A DNA stretch of 64,000 nt, taken from positions 4,445,001 to 4,509,000 of the forward strand of contig NC_063152.1 of the NCBI RefSeq assembly GCF_020921035.1, given 5' to 3'. Below the pieces are notes generated by a model. The model ran no database searches, was not told the origin of the DNA, and saw nothing but the letters and a program-made list of their open reading frames with translations. Positions 33,791 to 44,677 of the stretch are shown piece after piece. Source of the stretch: Rhodamnia argentea (lineage: Eukaryota; Streptophyta; Magnoliopsida; Myrtales; Myrtaceae). Every line of letters begins with the position of its first letter. Positions within the stretch are counted from its first letter, which is position 1. A program made the position numbers and the translations under genes.

Positions 33791-35204
33791 TGCTAAAAAC
33801 ACACACAAAGTCATTAATTGCTAACTAAAAACAATATTCAAACATAAAGAGTCGACACTCGAATGAACTCACCATCGCTCCCGATTCAACCTACTAATAC
33901 TTCAATTATCGATGAGCAAAACTTGCGAGCAAAATGACAGTCAACCTGCAAGTTCAATGTCGAGCACATCGCACTGATAGCAGCGAATTGTGTACGGCAC
34001 AATTCAAATCCTAGGAACAACTTACTGCCACAACAATCAACCAATGTTCTTGTACGATTGGATTGAATTCTATTTGAGAACCCGAGGACTTTGAGCACAT
34101 CTTTTGTTATTTGCCCTGTTGGAAGTGACGTTGACAGCCACAAGAAAACAAATCCCATTTACAAAGGTGCTAAGTAACAATCAGCATAGGGAAACAATAG
34201 CAGCAAGCCCCAAACACATGGTCGTAACAAGAATAAAAAAAACTGAACAATAAAAATGTGCATCTAAATCGAAACATTCAGAAGTGAAATCTAAGTGCAT
34301 AGCTACGGGACTCGATGAAGAAACACAAAACTCAAGTAAAGTTCATATGAAGGAGACAACAAACAATGGACAAAATACTCTCAATCGAAATCTGATGTGA
34401 AATTCTCATCGATCCAATTCAAGAATATAATCAAACAAGTGGTAGGCATCTTGGCTATGGATTGTAGAAGTAAAGATGAAACAAGGATTTGGATCCAAAA
34501 TATATCAAAATCATAAAAAAAAAATGATTAAATCATTAATCAAACCTTAATGAAAGTCAATCTTTAGATAAACAGTAGCTAGGGCTCTTCACTTCCAACT
34601 CATCCGAATTAGCGATTTCCCCAAACATCAATTGTACCTTCAATTTTGAAGAACAAAAATTTCTTCAATTTCTCTAATCTTGCTCGCTTCCTTATCGGGT
34701 GAAGCGACCGAGTGCGAGCCTGTGTGAGAGTTGATTCACGGAGTAATTCTTTTTGTTCGCAATCAATTCCTTCTATTAAAACGAGTTGAGAGGCTAAGGT
34801 ACAAAAAGCGCGATGGAGAAGCTCACTCGCTCCGCTCGTGGCGCACGAGAGGAGGGAGTCAAGCACGACGAAGAAGCTCGCTCGCTCGCTCCGCTTCGTG
34901 GCGTACAGAGGAGGGAGTCAAGTGTGAGTTGAAGAAAAGAAGAAGCATATCCTAACTTTGTTTCCATTATTCACAACAAGAGCGTTGATGTTTTTGTTAA
35001 GTTTCCACTTAAGAAGGCGACGTGGATTTTCTCTTGACGCGGAATTGCCATGTCAGAAGACTTAACGGTGATTTTTTACGGAGAGCTAATTAAGGCAGAT
35101 TTGGGGCTGTGCTGAAAGTTGATATTTTTTTTAGACAAAAAAAGAGTTTGGAGCAGATTTGGGACTAAACCTGAAGTTTGAGATTTTATTTTTTGGAATT
35201 AGGC
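33791..35204. other. Unassigned intergenic sequence between the two composite repeats
   Basis: No gene could be assigned. Minus-strand frames at 33886-34158 (90 codons) and 34609-34866 (85 codons) carry no motif I recognise. A ~56-bp tandem duplication containing CGTGGCG and GAGGAGGGAGTCAAG lies at about 34817-34921. Confidence 0.4.
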
Positions 35205-37100
35205 CTGACTTTGTTTCACACTCTCTCCTCTCATCTCACCTCAGTCGACCGTCTGCCACCACCACCATTGCTATCCACCATCACTTTGTTCTTGGCCCTT
35301 TTTTCGATCGCCGGTCCTCTATCCTCTGCCACCGTGCCATTGATCATCTTGATCGGGCCTCGACAACTCTCAATCGAGTCTCGTCGAGATAGCCGAGACA
35401 CCCTCGGATTCGAGCCTCGGGTTTGTTTGGACTAGGTGGCTTAGCATGATACGGTAGAGACATTGACCCCAAAAAAAAAAAAAAAAGTGGTTTACCTTAT
35501 GCCTTTTTACTTACGAAAGAAATGACGACACGTCATCACGAAGAACACATGTGCCCGACCAAAATTGCGGCGGGCGTGACGAAAGGAATCGATTTCCTTT
35601 CCTTTTATCTCAACGGGACGACACATGGCATCAGATTCCAAAGGGCTACTACTATTACACACGCAAAGCGATCTCGGCCGTACAAAATTCTCATCATGAC
35701 ATCACAGCAAGTCAAGGCACAAGTCTTATAGATCTAATCTAACTAAGCTTCCCTTAACCAACTAAGAAGCTGGGTGTTTTTTTTTTTTCTAGGACCTTAA
35801 TTCCCTTTTAAAAAAATCTAATTTTAAGTCTAATCTCAATTCTATCTCGGTTTGTTTATTGTCCAAAAAGAAATTATCACCTTTCGCTTTGATTCCAAAC
35901 CTGCCCCCATCTACCCTCCCTCTGCAGGTAATTATCATTTCATACGAAGGCGATGAAACTACTAAAGACGTGGAAAGTGACACTCATGTCGACAATTTTG
36001 AGGAAATCGGCGGCAATTTTTTACGCAGAGTAAATGAGGGCGGATTCGGGACTAGAGCGAGAGTCTCTGATAGTGTTGGATACTTAATCCGATCTAATAC
36101 ATACTCAAAAACAGCGGAAACATGCCCAATAGATCACCGGATTCACCGATTGACGAAGATACATAACGAGAACATACCTTATTGATCACCGGTTAAATGC
36201 CCTTTGCGATCTCGGAGTTTTTCTCTGTCAAACGATAATCGACAATTTGGGGAGGAGCGTTCTGCGTTCTCTGTTTTCTTTTTGGAAGTGACAGAATGAA
36301 GCAACTTAGGGAGAATGATGGAGAGCACGTCGGTTATTGACGTAAAACTAACCAACGTGACCTTTCACGTTTGAGCGGATAACTGCTCAATAGGGTATGG
36401 TTGTCCGCATGGGTGCACACCGTATCTCCTGTGGACCCCACTTTAATATTTAATCTAATATATAGGGTTGAGAGTGAATTTGGATCGGATCTAAAATCGG
36501 GTTTTCTATTTCAAGGAATTAGGACATTTTTAATAACGAACTCAGGCTACTCAAAAAGTGAGATAAGGTTTTGGTTGGTGGGTCGGTTTAGGAGCGGGAA
36601 GATGGAAGTGGTGGTGGCTTTGTGGCTTTGTGTTTGGTTACGAAGGTGGTCTTTTTTCTTTTCTTAAAGTTCCAACTGTAGTTGTCCTTTTTTGCCAGCT
36701 ATTTTTTTTTAACAACCCTTTGGTTTTTTTTTTCTTTTTCGTTTTGTTTTTACTAGCATCTTTTTGCAATTTATGTTCAAATTCACCTCCAATTCAAGAC
36801 AAAAGAAAAAGAAGATTCGAACGTTTTGTGGGTGGGGAGTCCTTGAGATACCCTTTTCGAAAAGAAACCGCTTTTTTTTTTTTTTTTTTTCGGATCCGAG
36901 TTTGATTTTTGGACCAAAAGATTGCATCATCAGGGTTCACATTGTGACCTATGTACCAAGGATTATTATCAGATGCTCCTTACATTACAAGTTTGCAAGG
37001 TCTTTCCGGGTTAATTTCTATTTTTAATCTTTCGAATTGCCGCCAATCTTGCGATTTGACTTTCATTTACATCAAAATAGCTAGTATCTTTCGTTGTGTA
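35205..37100. repeat. Composite dispersed repeat, copy 2
   Basis: It is collinear with copy 1 at about 32700-33790. It then continues into the block shared with 15260-15725 (36605-37100). It is interrupted by a 388-bp insertion at 36074-36461 that copy 1 lacks. No conserved gene was found. Confidence 0.82.
36074..36461. mobile_element. 388-bp insertion with ATAG target duplication
   Basis: In copy 1 the sequence reads GATAGGGTCG without interruption. Here GATAG is followed by TGTTGGATACTTAATCC and 388 bases later by ATAG then GGTTGAG. This marks an insertion flanked by a 4-bp ATAG duplication (36070-36073, 36462-36465). The TGTTGGA start and an AGCGGAAAC phrase resemble a plant LTR, but the right end lacks the expected CA. 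A solo-LTR-like or unclassified short element is the best description. Confidence 0.6.
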
Positions 37101-38026
37101 AGAATATTGACATACGTAGTTGCGGGGAAATATCCATCTGGTCCAAAATGTATTGTGCGATTGCTAATTTTATCTTAAACTTTTCGATTTTGTCAATTCG
37201 GTAGTAAACTTTTGTGCGAAATTCCAATACGGTCATTCCAGTCGGTTTCCATCAGAAATTTGTTGACGTGGATGTGCAGTCATCTCTGGATAAGGATCGA
37301 TTTGACAAAATTAAAAAAAAAAAAATAGAACTCGGTTGACATTTGTACAATAAGTTTATGATTAATTTAACTGTGTATAATTCTTTTATTACCAAGAAAT
37401 CTATTTTTGTCGTTTAAAATTTTGGAGAAAAAACTTAGCAATTTCACAATAATTTTAAATGATTTCGCGGATATCCTTTTGTCAAACATGCTTCTTGGAG
37501 AGAGTGTGAGCAGCCACAAGAATGTACTTTGTACTTTGGTGGTATTTAATTATCAACATTAAGTCCCCACCGAATATCAACTATTTTTACTATGTAGCAA
37601 GGCGAGTAGTATTCCTTTATAAAGAGGAAAACAAATTTGAGCAAAACAAGTGCACGTGCATTTTATCCATCGAGAACAGTAAAACTTTGGTTATTGAACA
37701 CGGGCTCATCGCACGTATCGAATAAGGCATTTTCATGGCACGACCTTCGTCAATTATTGGTGATAGCTAGAAGCGATCATCTGATCCGGGTGGCGGTATA
37801 TACTAGTCCATCGCACTGTCAAAATTGCGATACACATATTCTCGTTACTAAATCGGGATTTTTCCCTCGCTCCATCATAACAATGCGGGGAAAAAATGGC
37901 ATTATTCGCCGGCTTACAGCGAGGTGAAGAAAACTAATCTCCAAAATACTCGATTAAGACCCAAAAAGGACAAAAAAAAGAAACAGAGAGAATTCTTGTC
38001 CTAGAACTCAAATTATGTACAGGTCA
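37101..38026. other. AT-rich intergenic sequence upstream of the MAPKKK promoter
   Basis: No gene was seen. Positions 37130-37395 resemble the arms of the AT-arm/GC-core repeats (phrases such as TTTGTCAATTCGGTAGTAAAC), as does 15730-15960. The rest holds nothing recognisable. Confidence 0.45.
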
Positions 38027-38445
38027 GCCGACTGGAATATCCCCATCAACAAGAACAATGCCCAAACCCTAACTGCTGCCCCCCGCACTCCACGCACGTG
38101 CTCACGTGCCGCCACGTGAACACTTCGTTTTCCCAATTAAAAGGAACCCCCAAAACTAAAGTGAAAATTGGAAAATAAATAAATAAATAAAGTAATCACC
38201 ATTAATTAGGCTGGGCGGCTAAAGCCGTCGGGCTCAGGCTCAGCCCCTTCCTCCTTTCGCCACGTGTCGCCACCTAATTCACGGGGGAGAAAAAACGGCG
38301 GCCGTCCCATTGGGGCCACAAAAGAGAGAGGAATCGGAAGCATAGCTTCTTGCATTAGAAGCCAAGCACACGAAATTCCAATTTCACCGAACTTATATAA
38401 GTACCGACACCGCTACAGAAACTTAAGTCACTCCTCCTCCTCCCC
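38027..38445 (+). promoter_or_regulatory. MAPKKK promoter with four G-boxes, DRE core and TATA box
   Basis: CACGTG occurs four times: 38095-38100, 38103-38108, 38113-38118 and 38261-38266. G-boxes with an ACGT core act as ABA-response elements, and tandem copies are typical of ABA-induced genes. A GCCGAC dehydration-response core lies at 38027-38032. A good TATA box (TATATAA) lies at 38394-38400, about 45 bases upstream of the start codon. The Arabidopsis orthologues MAPKKK17/18 are known to be transcriptionally induced by ABA, so this arrangement fits the family. Confidence 0.75.
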
Positions 38446-39807
38446 ATGAGCTGGACCAGAGGCCGGACCGTCGGCCGCGGGTCCTTCGCCGCCGTCTCGG
38501 TCGCGGCGGCTCACGGGTCCGGCGAGCTCTTCGCCGTCAAGTCGGCCCTGGTCTCCAGCTCGGGCACCCTCCGGGGGGAGCAGGCGATCCTCTCCGCGTT
38601 GGACTGTCCTCACGTCGTGGCGTACCGAGGCTGGGACGTCACTCGCGAGGAGGGCGAGCGGGTGTACAACCTGTTCATGGAGTACGCCCCCCGCGGCACG
38701 CTGGCCGACGAAGCCCGCGAGCGTGGGGGCCGCCTCGAGGAGACTGCGGTCCGGTCGCGGGCGCTGGAGATCCTCCGCGGGCTCGAGTACATCCACCGCA
38801 GGGGCATTGTCCATTGCGACATCAAGGGCCAGAACATCTTGGTCACTAGCGAGGGGACTAAGATTGCCGACTTTGGCCTAGCCCGTCGAGTCGACGACGT
38901 GGCGGCCGGGCCGGTTGGTGGGACGCCGCTCTTCATGGCGCCGGAGGTGGCTCGCGGAGGACAGCCGGGATTCGCGGCCGACGTGTGGTCCCTCGGGTGC
39001 ACGGTCCTCGAAATCGCGACCGGGCGGCCGCCATGGATGGACGTGGCTGACCCCATATCCGCCATCCATCGAATCGGGTTCTCCGCCGAGTCGCCGGAGA
39101 TTCCGGGCTTCCTGTCGGAGCAATGCAGGGACTTTCTGAGCAAGTGCCTGAGAAGAGACCCGTCGGAGAGGTGGTCAGCCAGCGACCTCCTTGGCCACGC
39201 TTTTCTCGAAGACGAAGCTCCCGACTTCCTCTTGGAGGAAATTGAACTCAAAATCCCAAACACCGGATCACCGACCAGCGTGTTGGAGCAAGCGATCTGG
39301 CCGTCAACTGAAGATCCAGAGCCCTGTCAAGCCCTGCTTCAGAGAAGTGCTCTGAACTGTCCTCCGAGCGAGAGAATCCAGCAACTGATAGGCCAATGGA
39401 GCGCGAATTCGACCTCTCCTCCTCAAATGCCGAATTGGGAAGGGGATGAGAGTTGGGTCGCGGTCAGAAGCAGCGAATCGAGAGAAGAAGCACCAGAAAC
39501 CAGTGGCAGAGCAAATGCCAACGAAGAAGAAGAAGACGGGGTGGTGGTGGCTTCTTGCAGATATGGAGATCTAGAGAATAGCTCTGATTGGGAGCGAGAG
39601 GAAGAAGATGATTCGACTCTCTGTGGATGTAATCTTCTTGGTTCGTGTGAAATTACGAAATTCGTGAAAATTGGATTAGAAATTGCAGATTGTCCATATA
39701 GGCTTTCTCTTTCCTCCTTCATGCTTGTTCTTTGCCAAAAAAGCCACCTTGGGAACCTCTTGCAGTTGCCGTCTCTTCACTTGACATGCTCAGTTGTGTG
39801 TGTGTAG
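38446..39807 (+). CDS. MAPKKK18-like: MAPKKK17/18-like MAP kinase kinase kinase, single exon
   Basis: This uninterrupted frame of 453 codons is a protein Ser/Thr kinase of the MEKK-like clade. The Gly loop is VGRGSF (about 9-14), the ATP lysine is K32 (FAVK) and the alpha-C glutamate E45. The catalytic loop is HCDIKGQN with D125, the Mg-binding motif ADFG has D142, and GTPLFMAPE ends at 167. HCD in place of HRD and the GTPxFMAPE signature fit Arabidopsis MAPKKK15-20. The orthologues activate the ABA cascade MKK3-MPK1/2/7/14. After the kinase domain (to about residue 265) is an acidic tail with a WVAVR motif. This frame is longer than Arabidopsis MAPKKK17 (372) and 18 (339), and the last ~55 residues look hydrophobic and unconserved. 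The GC-rich body contrasts with its AT-rich surroundings. The start follows the TATA box by about 45 bases. Confidence 0.92.
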   Translation: MSWTRGRTVGRGSFAAVSVAAAHGSGELFAVKSALVSSSGTLRGEQAILSALDCPHVVAYRGWDVTREEGERVYNLFMEYAPRGTLADEARERGGRLEETAVRSRALEILRGLEYIHRRGIVHCDIKGQNILVTSEGTKIADFGLARRVDDVAAGPVGGTPLFMAPEVARGGQPGFAADVWSLGCTVLEIATGRPPWMDVADPISAIHRIGFSAESPEIPGFLSEQCRDFLSKCLRRDPSERWSASDLLGHAFLEDEAPDFLLEEIELKIPNTGSPTSVLEQAIWPSTEDPEPCQALLQRSALNCPPSERIQQLIGQWSANSTSPPQMPNWEGDESWVAVRSSESREEAPETSGRANANEEEEDGVVVASCRYGDLENSSDWEREEEDDSTLCGCNLLGSCEITKFVKIGLEIADCPYRLSLSSFMLVLCQKSHLGNLLQLPSLHLTCSVVCV

Positions 39808-39867
39808 GGTTTTTTTTTCATGGTTATTTACAAGAATGTTCATTCTTTTGGGGCCACCAATAGGCAT

Positions 39868-39990
39868 GGAGCGCGGCTGGTAAAGAGATTGAGGGGGTGG
39901 GGACGTTAGTATCGCATGTGCAGGGTTCGACCCCTGCGCGTTGCAAAAAGGCAGAGCGACAGAGAAGAGAATCAGAAGTAGGACCAAATA
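39868..39990 (+). mobile_element. tRNA-derived SINE-like sequence
   Basis: At 39923-39933 GGGTTCGACCC is a perfect RNA polymerase III B-box-like element. About 45 bases upstream, GCGGCTGGTAAAGAG resembles a degenerate A-box. Such a pair without a tRNA cloverleaf is the signature of a tRNA-derived SINE head. The sequence lies just 3' of the MAPKKK gene. The 3' boundary is not clear. Confidence 0.45.
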
Positions 39991-40193
39991 AATGCAGAAT
40001 GTTCGATTGGTATGGAAGAAAAAAAAATTCAGCATCAAATTAATATTCCATCTATAACCAAAAGGTTTGGACCTTTAACCGAAAGGTCCTATTGCGAAAA
40101 GAAAGAAAGAAATATCTCGACATCCTTATTTAGGGAGGATGACGTGACTTCGGTGTTGAAAAGAGACGGCGAGATTGGCACACTGATCGAAAT

Positions 40194-40426
40194 GGATCTT
40201 CTAACATTGGGGATCCATGTTAGGGGTAGCGTAACCCCTCATCGAGCCGTCCATTTCTCATCGGACGGTCAACAATCGATCAATTCAAATTTTGAGAAAG
40301 GGAAAATTTTAGATGAGAAATTTTTTTTGATTGACGCGATTGATTGTTGACCGTTCGATGGGAAATGAACTGCCCGATAAGGAGTTATGTTACCCCTTAA
40401 CATAAACCTCCAATGTTAGAGGATCC
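40194..40426. mobile_element. Fold-back MITE with ~100-bp arms
   Basis: The left arm, from GGATCTTCTAACATTGG through GGACGGTCAACAATCGATCAA, is mirrored in the right arm, whose complement runs GGATCCTCTAACATTGG to GAACGGTCAACAATCAATC. The arms are about 100 bases each with a short AT-rich loop near 40295-40325, so a transcript would fold into one long imperfect hairpin. No coding capacity. Confidence 0.8.
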
Positions 40427-40996
40427 GAATCCCGTTGACACTAGTCGTTTACTAGCAGTCGAAAGAAGCTGCAGGTGGGCTGGCACGTGGCCGAGATAAC
40501 GGCGAGATCGTTCGATGATGTTATTTTTGTCGTACCGATAAAAAGCGCTGTGAGGAGTTTAGGTGTGATTGAATGGGCCGGGCTCGTTCATGTCAAAACA
40601 CTTTGTGCTCATTCTGGACTCGAGGGAGGGCCGACAGGACATGAGCATACCCCCTCTAGTCCCTATTGGGCTTTATTACTATGTGGTCATTGGAAGTTGT
40701 CATCGGTTTTTGTTAATTTCCACGAAATGTTCTATTTTAATAATAAAGGTCAATCCCAATCTAATAAGAGGTTAATCTTTGTTTTTTTTGGGCGACTATA
40801 AGAGGTTAATCTGACATAATCAACAATTTATCCTCTAATAGCTAACGTTCACTCTCTCAATCAATTTTTTTTTTGCACCACCTAGACTTAATTTCCTGAA
40901 AAAAAAAAAATCAATTCTAGGTCCAATTTCAATTATGTTTTGCATTTTTTTAAGAAAAAAAAATGCAAACTTTCAATACAGTTCCAAATCAAAAAA
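40427..40996. other. Intergenic sequence without recognisable gene
   Basis: Open frames at 40475-40801 have no known motifs. Nothing else is recognisable beyond poly-T/A runs. Confidence 0.4.
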
Positions 40997-41535
40997 ATTA
41001 CAAAAAAATTTCTAAATCTATTGTGATTGTGTCAATTTAGTTATAAACTTTTTTTTTGGCCAAATGAGTCCTAAATCTTTTACAATTCTACTAATTCAGT
41101 CCACTTTGCCGGTTGGCATTAACATGGCGTGCCAACACTAATGTGGATAATTTTTAATTATATTTTGACAATTATTTTTTTCTATTTTTTATTTTTTCCC
41201 CTTTCCTACTCTTAATGTGGCCAACAAGCTTTGGCGACCCTTGGCGGCCGGTGGGCAAGGACATCCTCCCCTCATGAACGCAAACCCTCGTAAGGCGCGG
41301 CCGCGGGTGAAGGCGGCCATGGCCTTGCCTGTGGCCCTCGCCAACCACATTAGGACTAGGAAAGAAAAAAAAAGAAAGAGAAAAAAATATTATTAAAAAT
41401 TATCCATGTTAGCGTTAGTCAGTAAAGTGGACCGAACGGGTACGATCACAAAAGGTTTATGACTCAATTGATAAAAAAAGCTTAAAACTGAATTGACAAA
41501 ATTATAATTTATTTAGAACTTTTTTTAGTAATTAC
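40997..41535. mobile_element. AT-arm/GC-core terminal inverted repeat element (copy)
   Basis: The left arm (ATTACAAAAAAATTTCTAAATC, shortened to its key part TTCTAAATCTATTGTGATTG and TGTCAATTTAG) is mirrored on the right by TGAATTGACAAAATTATAA and TTTTAGTAATTACC. The arms are about 55 bases. The core at about 41215-41345 is GC-rich (GGCGACCCTTGGCGGCCGG), while the rest is very AT-rich. No transposase frame was seen. Related copies lie at 44011-44677 and 60806-61497, with partial copies at 11972-12245, 19214-19510 and 50540-50945. Confidence 0.7.
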
Positions 41536-43460
41536 CCTATCCCAAATCTACTTGCTTCCAAAGATCACCACTAATTTCTTCATGAATATCAATATTAGGG
41601 CCAGTCAATGGTTCATTACCAAAACTCGCGTTTTCACCAACACACTCACCTTTGTTTGGAACAATAACAACCTTTTGATATTGATAATTCTAAAGAAATT
41701 AGTGGCAATTTTTGCACGTGGGCAAATGTGGGACTAAAACGAAAGTCGGGGATTTTTTTTTAGACAAAAGGAGTTTAGGGCAGAAGTGGGATTGGTTGTA
41801 AATGTGGGAATTTTTTTAGTGAATTAGCCATTTTATAAGAGGTTAATCTGACAAGTAATAAACAATAGTAATCTTTGACCCAAAAAAAAAAACAATAGTA
41901 ATCACTCTACTAGGTAACATTCACTCTCTCAATTATCAAATTTCGTGTCCCCCCAAAACCAATCTTGGAGTAGTTGTCATTTTCACAATAGGGCTTTGTC
42001 AAAGGACTGAAAACCTTATCTTTGGTGTTTTTTTTTTCAAAATAAAAGCGCCTTTTATCTAGCCAGTATATTGTTAAGTTTAGGGTTAATATCGCGAAGA
42101 ATCTCAAACTGATTTATCTATGATAAATTTACTTAAAATTATTTTTTTAACCATTACAAACCGTACATTGGTACATTTGCGATAAATTTACGCAAAATTA
42201 ATTTTTTGACCACCACAAACCTTAAATTGGCATAATCGTGACAAATTTACCCATCGTTAGTTTTCATTAAATTGGGTTAATAACATGAAAAATCTTAAAC
42301 TGGTACACATGTGACAAATGGACGATAAAAATCCTAAATTGGTACACTCATTAATTGCTATATATAATCTTCGAAGGTAAATTTAACAAAAATTAACAGA
42401 GAAAATTTATCATATGTGTATCAATTTGGGGTTTTTGATGGTTAAAATATTAATTTGAGGTAACCTTATCATATGTATATCAACTTAGATTTTTTTTTTT
42501 TGTGATATTAACCCTTAAGTTTAAAATGAAGTGAGCAAAGTTTAGGTCAACTCAGCAATTTGATGATAAAATTTAATAGAAATTTGTTGAGAAAATTTGT
42601 CATATATGTATTAAAATATTAATTTAAGATAAATTTATCACACGTATATAATTTAAAATTTGTCATGGTATTAACTTTTAAGTTTAAAATGAAGTGAGCG
42701 AAGTTTTAGGTCAAATCAAGTGGCCGCACAAGTTGCAGGCAGAAAGGACCTTTTTAGCCCAATAACTGGTCAACTTTGTCGACCTATGATCATTTTCACA
42801 TTAGGGTTTATCGATGGACTGGTTCTTTATTTTTGATGTAAACACCTTATTTATTTTTATTTATTTTTTCAAAACAAAGTGCCTTTTTATCTGGCCTATA
42901 TATTGTTAAAATTTAAAACGAAGTGAGTAAAGTTTAGGCCAAACCAAGTGGGGGATGTCGATGCGGCAAAAGTTGTAGTTGTCGGTAAAAAGAACCTTTC
43001 TGGCCTAAGAGCTGGTCAAGTTTGTCGACCTATAAGAACGGCGGACACAGACTGACGCAATAAAGAAAATTGCTCAGAGAAGAAGACCCAACTCTAAAAT
43101 TCTGCCGCCGAGTAAGGCGGATATATAGTATGAATTCTGGAACGTAAAATTCGAAATATTCTCAAAAATAAAGAAAAAAATATTTTTTCTCAATTTAAGA
43201 AGATGGTGATGGTCATTTTCGGATGGCTATCACTAGATAAGGTCATATAGTAGCGTTCCGTACCTGGAATGAATTATCGGAGCTTTGATTCCTGCGTTGT
43301 CGACTAGTGTTTCATATAGTGTCTTTGAATCAATTTGTCGGTGACGTACCTTTAGTTTAAAAACACTGTGAGAAGAACGGCGGACACAAACTGATGCAGT
43401 AAAGAAAATTGCTCAGAGAAGGAGACCCAACTCCAAAATTCTGCAGCAGAACGAAGACGA
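41536..43460. repeat. Locally duplicated AT-rich repeat cluster
   Basis: Several phrases recur in direct orientation. TTTAAAATGAAGTGAGC with AAAGTTTAGGTCAA occurs near 42513, 42674 and 42907 (variant). CATTTTCACA..TAGGG..T with CTTTTTATCT occurs near 41985 and 42795. AACGGCGGACACA with AAATTGCTCAGAGAA and CCAACTC occurs at 43035-43120 and 43374-43460. Phrases around GGTTAATATC and AAACTGGTACAC form a further degenerate set at 42080-42490. No gene is present. Confidence 0.7.
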
Positions 43461-44010
43461 GACCCATTCACGACAGCAACCAAACCTAATATCAGCAGCA
43501 GCCTTCAACATCAAGCACACATCAACTTTGTTTCCTCCTTCAGAATCACCTAATCAGCCAACATGACTCCACCATCGAGATACATGAACTAGGCCCGGGA
43601 CGAGGAAGTTTTCGCGGCATCGATTAACCTTATTCGCCGTTAAGTGACGAATTTCATTTAATGACTTAAGTTCTCGCGAATCTCACGTGACGTCAAAGTC
43701 GATGGCCGATTTGCTGTAGAGAAAGATGACTTATTATATCGTGATCGACATAATACGGCACGGCACGGCCTCTTTTTTCCCCGACAATACCCAAAGGTAA
43801 AAAACATCAGATTTAAGCTAAATTTGTCCCCCTCGTGGTTAGGTACAGGGTCCATCGCTGTCGTGGGCAGCTGGGGTGCGATGGTGCTAAAAAGCAGCAG
43901 CCTAGCAAGTCTTTTGAGCAAATAAAATATTACACGTGCATATAAGTATGGCTAAATACACGAACAAAATGACTAATAACAAACTAGTGTCGTAGTCAAA
44001 ATGATTAGAA
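43461..44010. other. Intergenic sequence without recognisable gene
   Basis: An 87-codon minus-strand frame at 43658-43921 has no known motif. Nothing else was found. Confidence 0.4.
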
Positions 44011-44677
44011 AAAATTATCCAAAAAATATTAAACCCATTACAGTTTTATCGATTCAATCTTAAACTTTTTAATTTTGTCAAATGAGTCTTAAATCTTTAC
44101 ACGTTTTGACGAGAAATTGCTGATGTATATGGACAAAGTTTGATATTATTTTATTATTTTTTCAATTTATTTATTATTTATTATTTTTTTTCTATTTCCC
44201 TTTACTGTTTTTCCTTTTTCTTTTTTTTTTTCCCTCCCCTTGTCCCCTGCAGGCCTCAGGCAAGGGAAGCCCAGGCTTGGACTGGTGAGGGAAATGTTTG
44301 CTTGATCTGGTGAAGGGTTGCCCTCGCCTGGGCTAACGAAGTTGGCCCTCGCCTGAGGCTAGCAACCTTCATTGGCCGTCTCTAGGCTCATTGATGGCTA
44401 GTGGAGAAAAGAAAACAAAGAAAAAGAAGGAAAAAAAGGAAAAGAAAACAAAAGACAAGAAAAAATAAACAAAATTAAAAATAATAATAAGATATTAGTA
44501 ATATATTATTAAAAATTATTCACGTCAATGTTGGTCATACCACGTAGGACAGTTAGCATCTACATTAGTGATTTTCAGTCAAAATTGGCCGAATGAACTT
44601 AATTGGCAAAACGTGTAAAGATTTAAGACTGAGTTAATAGAAATGCAATAGGTTTAGGATTTTTTGGACAATTTTTC
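44011..44677. mobile_element. AT-arm/GC-core terminal inverted repeat element (copy)
   Basis: The left arm AATTATCCAAAAAATATT with TTAAACCCATTACAG is mirrored by ATGCAATAGGTTTAGG and TTTTTTGGACAATTTT at the right. The GC-rich centre at about 44235-44395 contains GGCAAGGGAAGCCCAGGC and CTCGCCTG phrases. Same organisation as 40997-41535; no coding capacity. Confidence 0.7.

Noticed and set aside
38610..39263. 217-codon minus-strand frame opposite the MAPKKK gene
   Set aside because: It is a shadow frame over a GC-rich kinase exon; the plus strand has all kinase motifs and a promoter.
39923..39933. Possible tRNA gene because of a perfect B-box
   Set aside because: No acceptor stem, anticodon arm or cloverleaf could be drawn; a tRNA-derived SINE fits better.
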